A stretch of 7,913 nt of DNA from an uncultured beta proteobacterium (GTDB lineage: Bacteria > Pseudomonadota > Gammaproteobacteria > Burkholderiales > Burkholderiaceae), in NCBI GenBank assembly GCA_903835865.1, contig CAILON010000287.1:1-7913 (forward strand), written 5' to 3'. The notes below the pieces were generated by a model. That model saw nothing but the letters and a program-made list of their open reading frames with translations, ran no database searches and was not told the origin of the DNA. The position numbers and the translations under genes are program-made. This document shows positions 7,619 to 7,913 of the stretch, one piece after another (within the stretch, counting starts at the first letter, position 1; each line of letters starts with the position of its first letter).

Positions 7619-7623
7619 GATTT

Positions 7624-7913
7624 ATGAATCGTATTATGTTGCTGGCCAAGATTCATCGTGCCACCGTTACTGAAGCAGACCTTCACTATGAAGGTTCTTG
7701 CGGTATTGATGAAGATCTTTTAGATGCTGCCAATATGTGTGAGTTTGAAAAGATTGAGCTATACAACATCAATAACGGCAATCGTTTTTCTACTTACATC
7801 ATTAAAGCGCCCCGTGGTTCTGGAGTCATTTCTTTAAATGGCGCCGCTGCTAGAAAAGCCCATGTCGGAGATCACTTAATTATTTGTACTTACGGAGCCG
7901 TTCCCGAGGGTGA
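7624..7913 (+). CDS. panD: Aspartate 1-decarboxylase proenzyme, C-terminus cut by window edge
   Basis: PanD makes beta-alanine from L-aspartate for pantothenate and coenzyme A synthesis in the cytoplasm. It is a pyruvoyl enzyme formed by self-cleavage. The first 96 codons are present, of about 126 in E. coli. [10 protein letters not shown] places the autocleavage site between G24 and S25; S25 becomes the pyruvoyl group. Other residues known to matter in E. coli PanD are visible: K9, H11, Y22, R54, T57 and Y58, and the [16 protein letters not shown] segment matches the family. The ATG at 7624 has a strong Shine-Dalgarno sequence. It lies 16 bp after the amino acid decarboxylase and probably shares its mRNA. 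The frame is open to the window end with no sign of damage. Confidence 0.96.
   Translation, partial: MNRIMLLAKIHRATVTEADLHYEGSCGIDEDLLDAANMCEFEKIELYNINNGNRFSTYIIKAPRGSGVISLNGAAARKAHVGDHLIICTYGAVPEG

Noticed and set aside
1..7913. Mobile element, phage, CRISPR or defence system
   Set aside because: Every gene is a recognisable housekeeping or metabolic family, spacing is compact, and no terminal repeats, transposase, integrase or repeat-spacer array is visible.

Overview
The window looks like chromosomal housekeeping DNA from a betaproteobacterium of the order Burkholderiales. The moderate GC content, the DUF3460-scpA pair and the protein sequences suggest a Polynucleobacter-like member of the Burkholderiaceae. 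That genus call is an inference from sequence character, not from a search. I see no insertion sequence, prophage, CRISPR array, tRNA or rRNA.

Left half, minus strand (1-2815). Reading leftwards, metG (methionyl-tRNA synthetase, a short form without the C-terminal tRNA-binding domain) is followed after about 100 bp by a small DUF3460 gene. DUF3460 overlaps by 8 bp the start of scpA (condensin kleisin subunit), which runs off the left edge. The gap between metG and DUF3460 holds a perfect TATAAT on the minus strand and an 11-bp imperfect inverted repeat in the presumed leader. A divergent intergenic region (2816-2957) separates metG from the plus-strand genes.

Right half, plus strand (2958-7913). 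The order is fdhD (sulfur carrier for formate dehydrogenase maturation), dcd (dCTP deaminase), a KirBac-type inward-rectifier potassium channel, a PLP-dependent Orn/Lys/Arg decarboxylase of the AdiA/CadA fold family, and panD (aspartate 1-decarboxylase, cut by the right edge). Gaps are small: 39 bp between fdhD and dcd, 13 bp between dcd and the channel, a 4-bp ATGA overlap between the channel and the decarboxylase, and 16 bp between the decarboxylase and panD. A promoter-like sequence sits immediately before dcd and is spaced so that transcription would start at the dcd ATG (candidate leaderless mRNA). dcd-channel-decarboxylase-panD is therefore probably one operon.

No member of the window belongs to a wholly unknown system. 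The most thought-provoking arrangement is the tight coupling of a Kir channel, a family whose eukaryotic members are blocked by polyamines, to an enzyme expected to make a polyamine or polyamine precursor. Secondary points are the FdhD with only one cysteine in its normally CXXC loop, panD lying apart from scpA, and the small unknown protein translationally overlapped with the condensin subunit.
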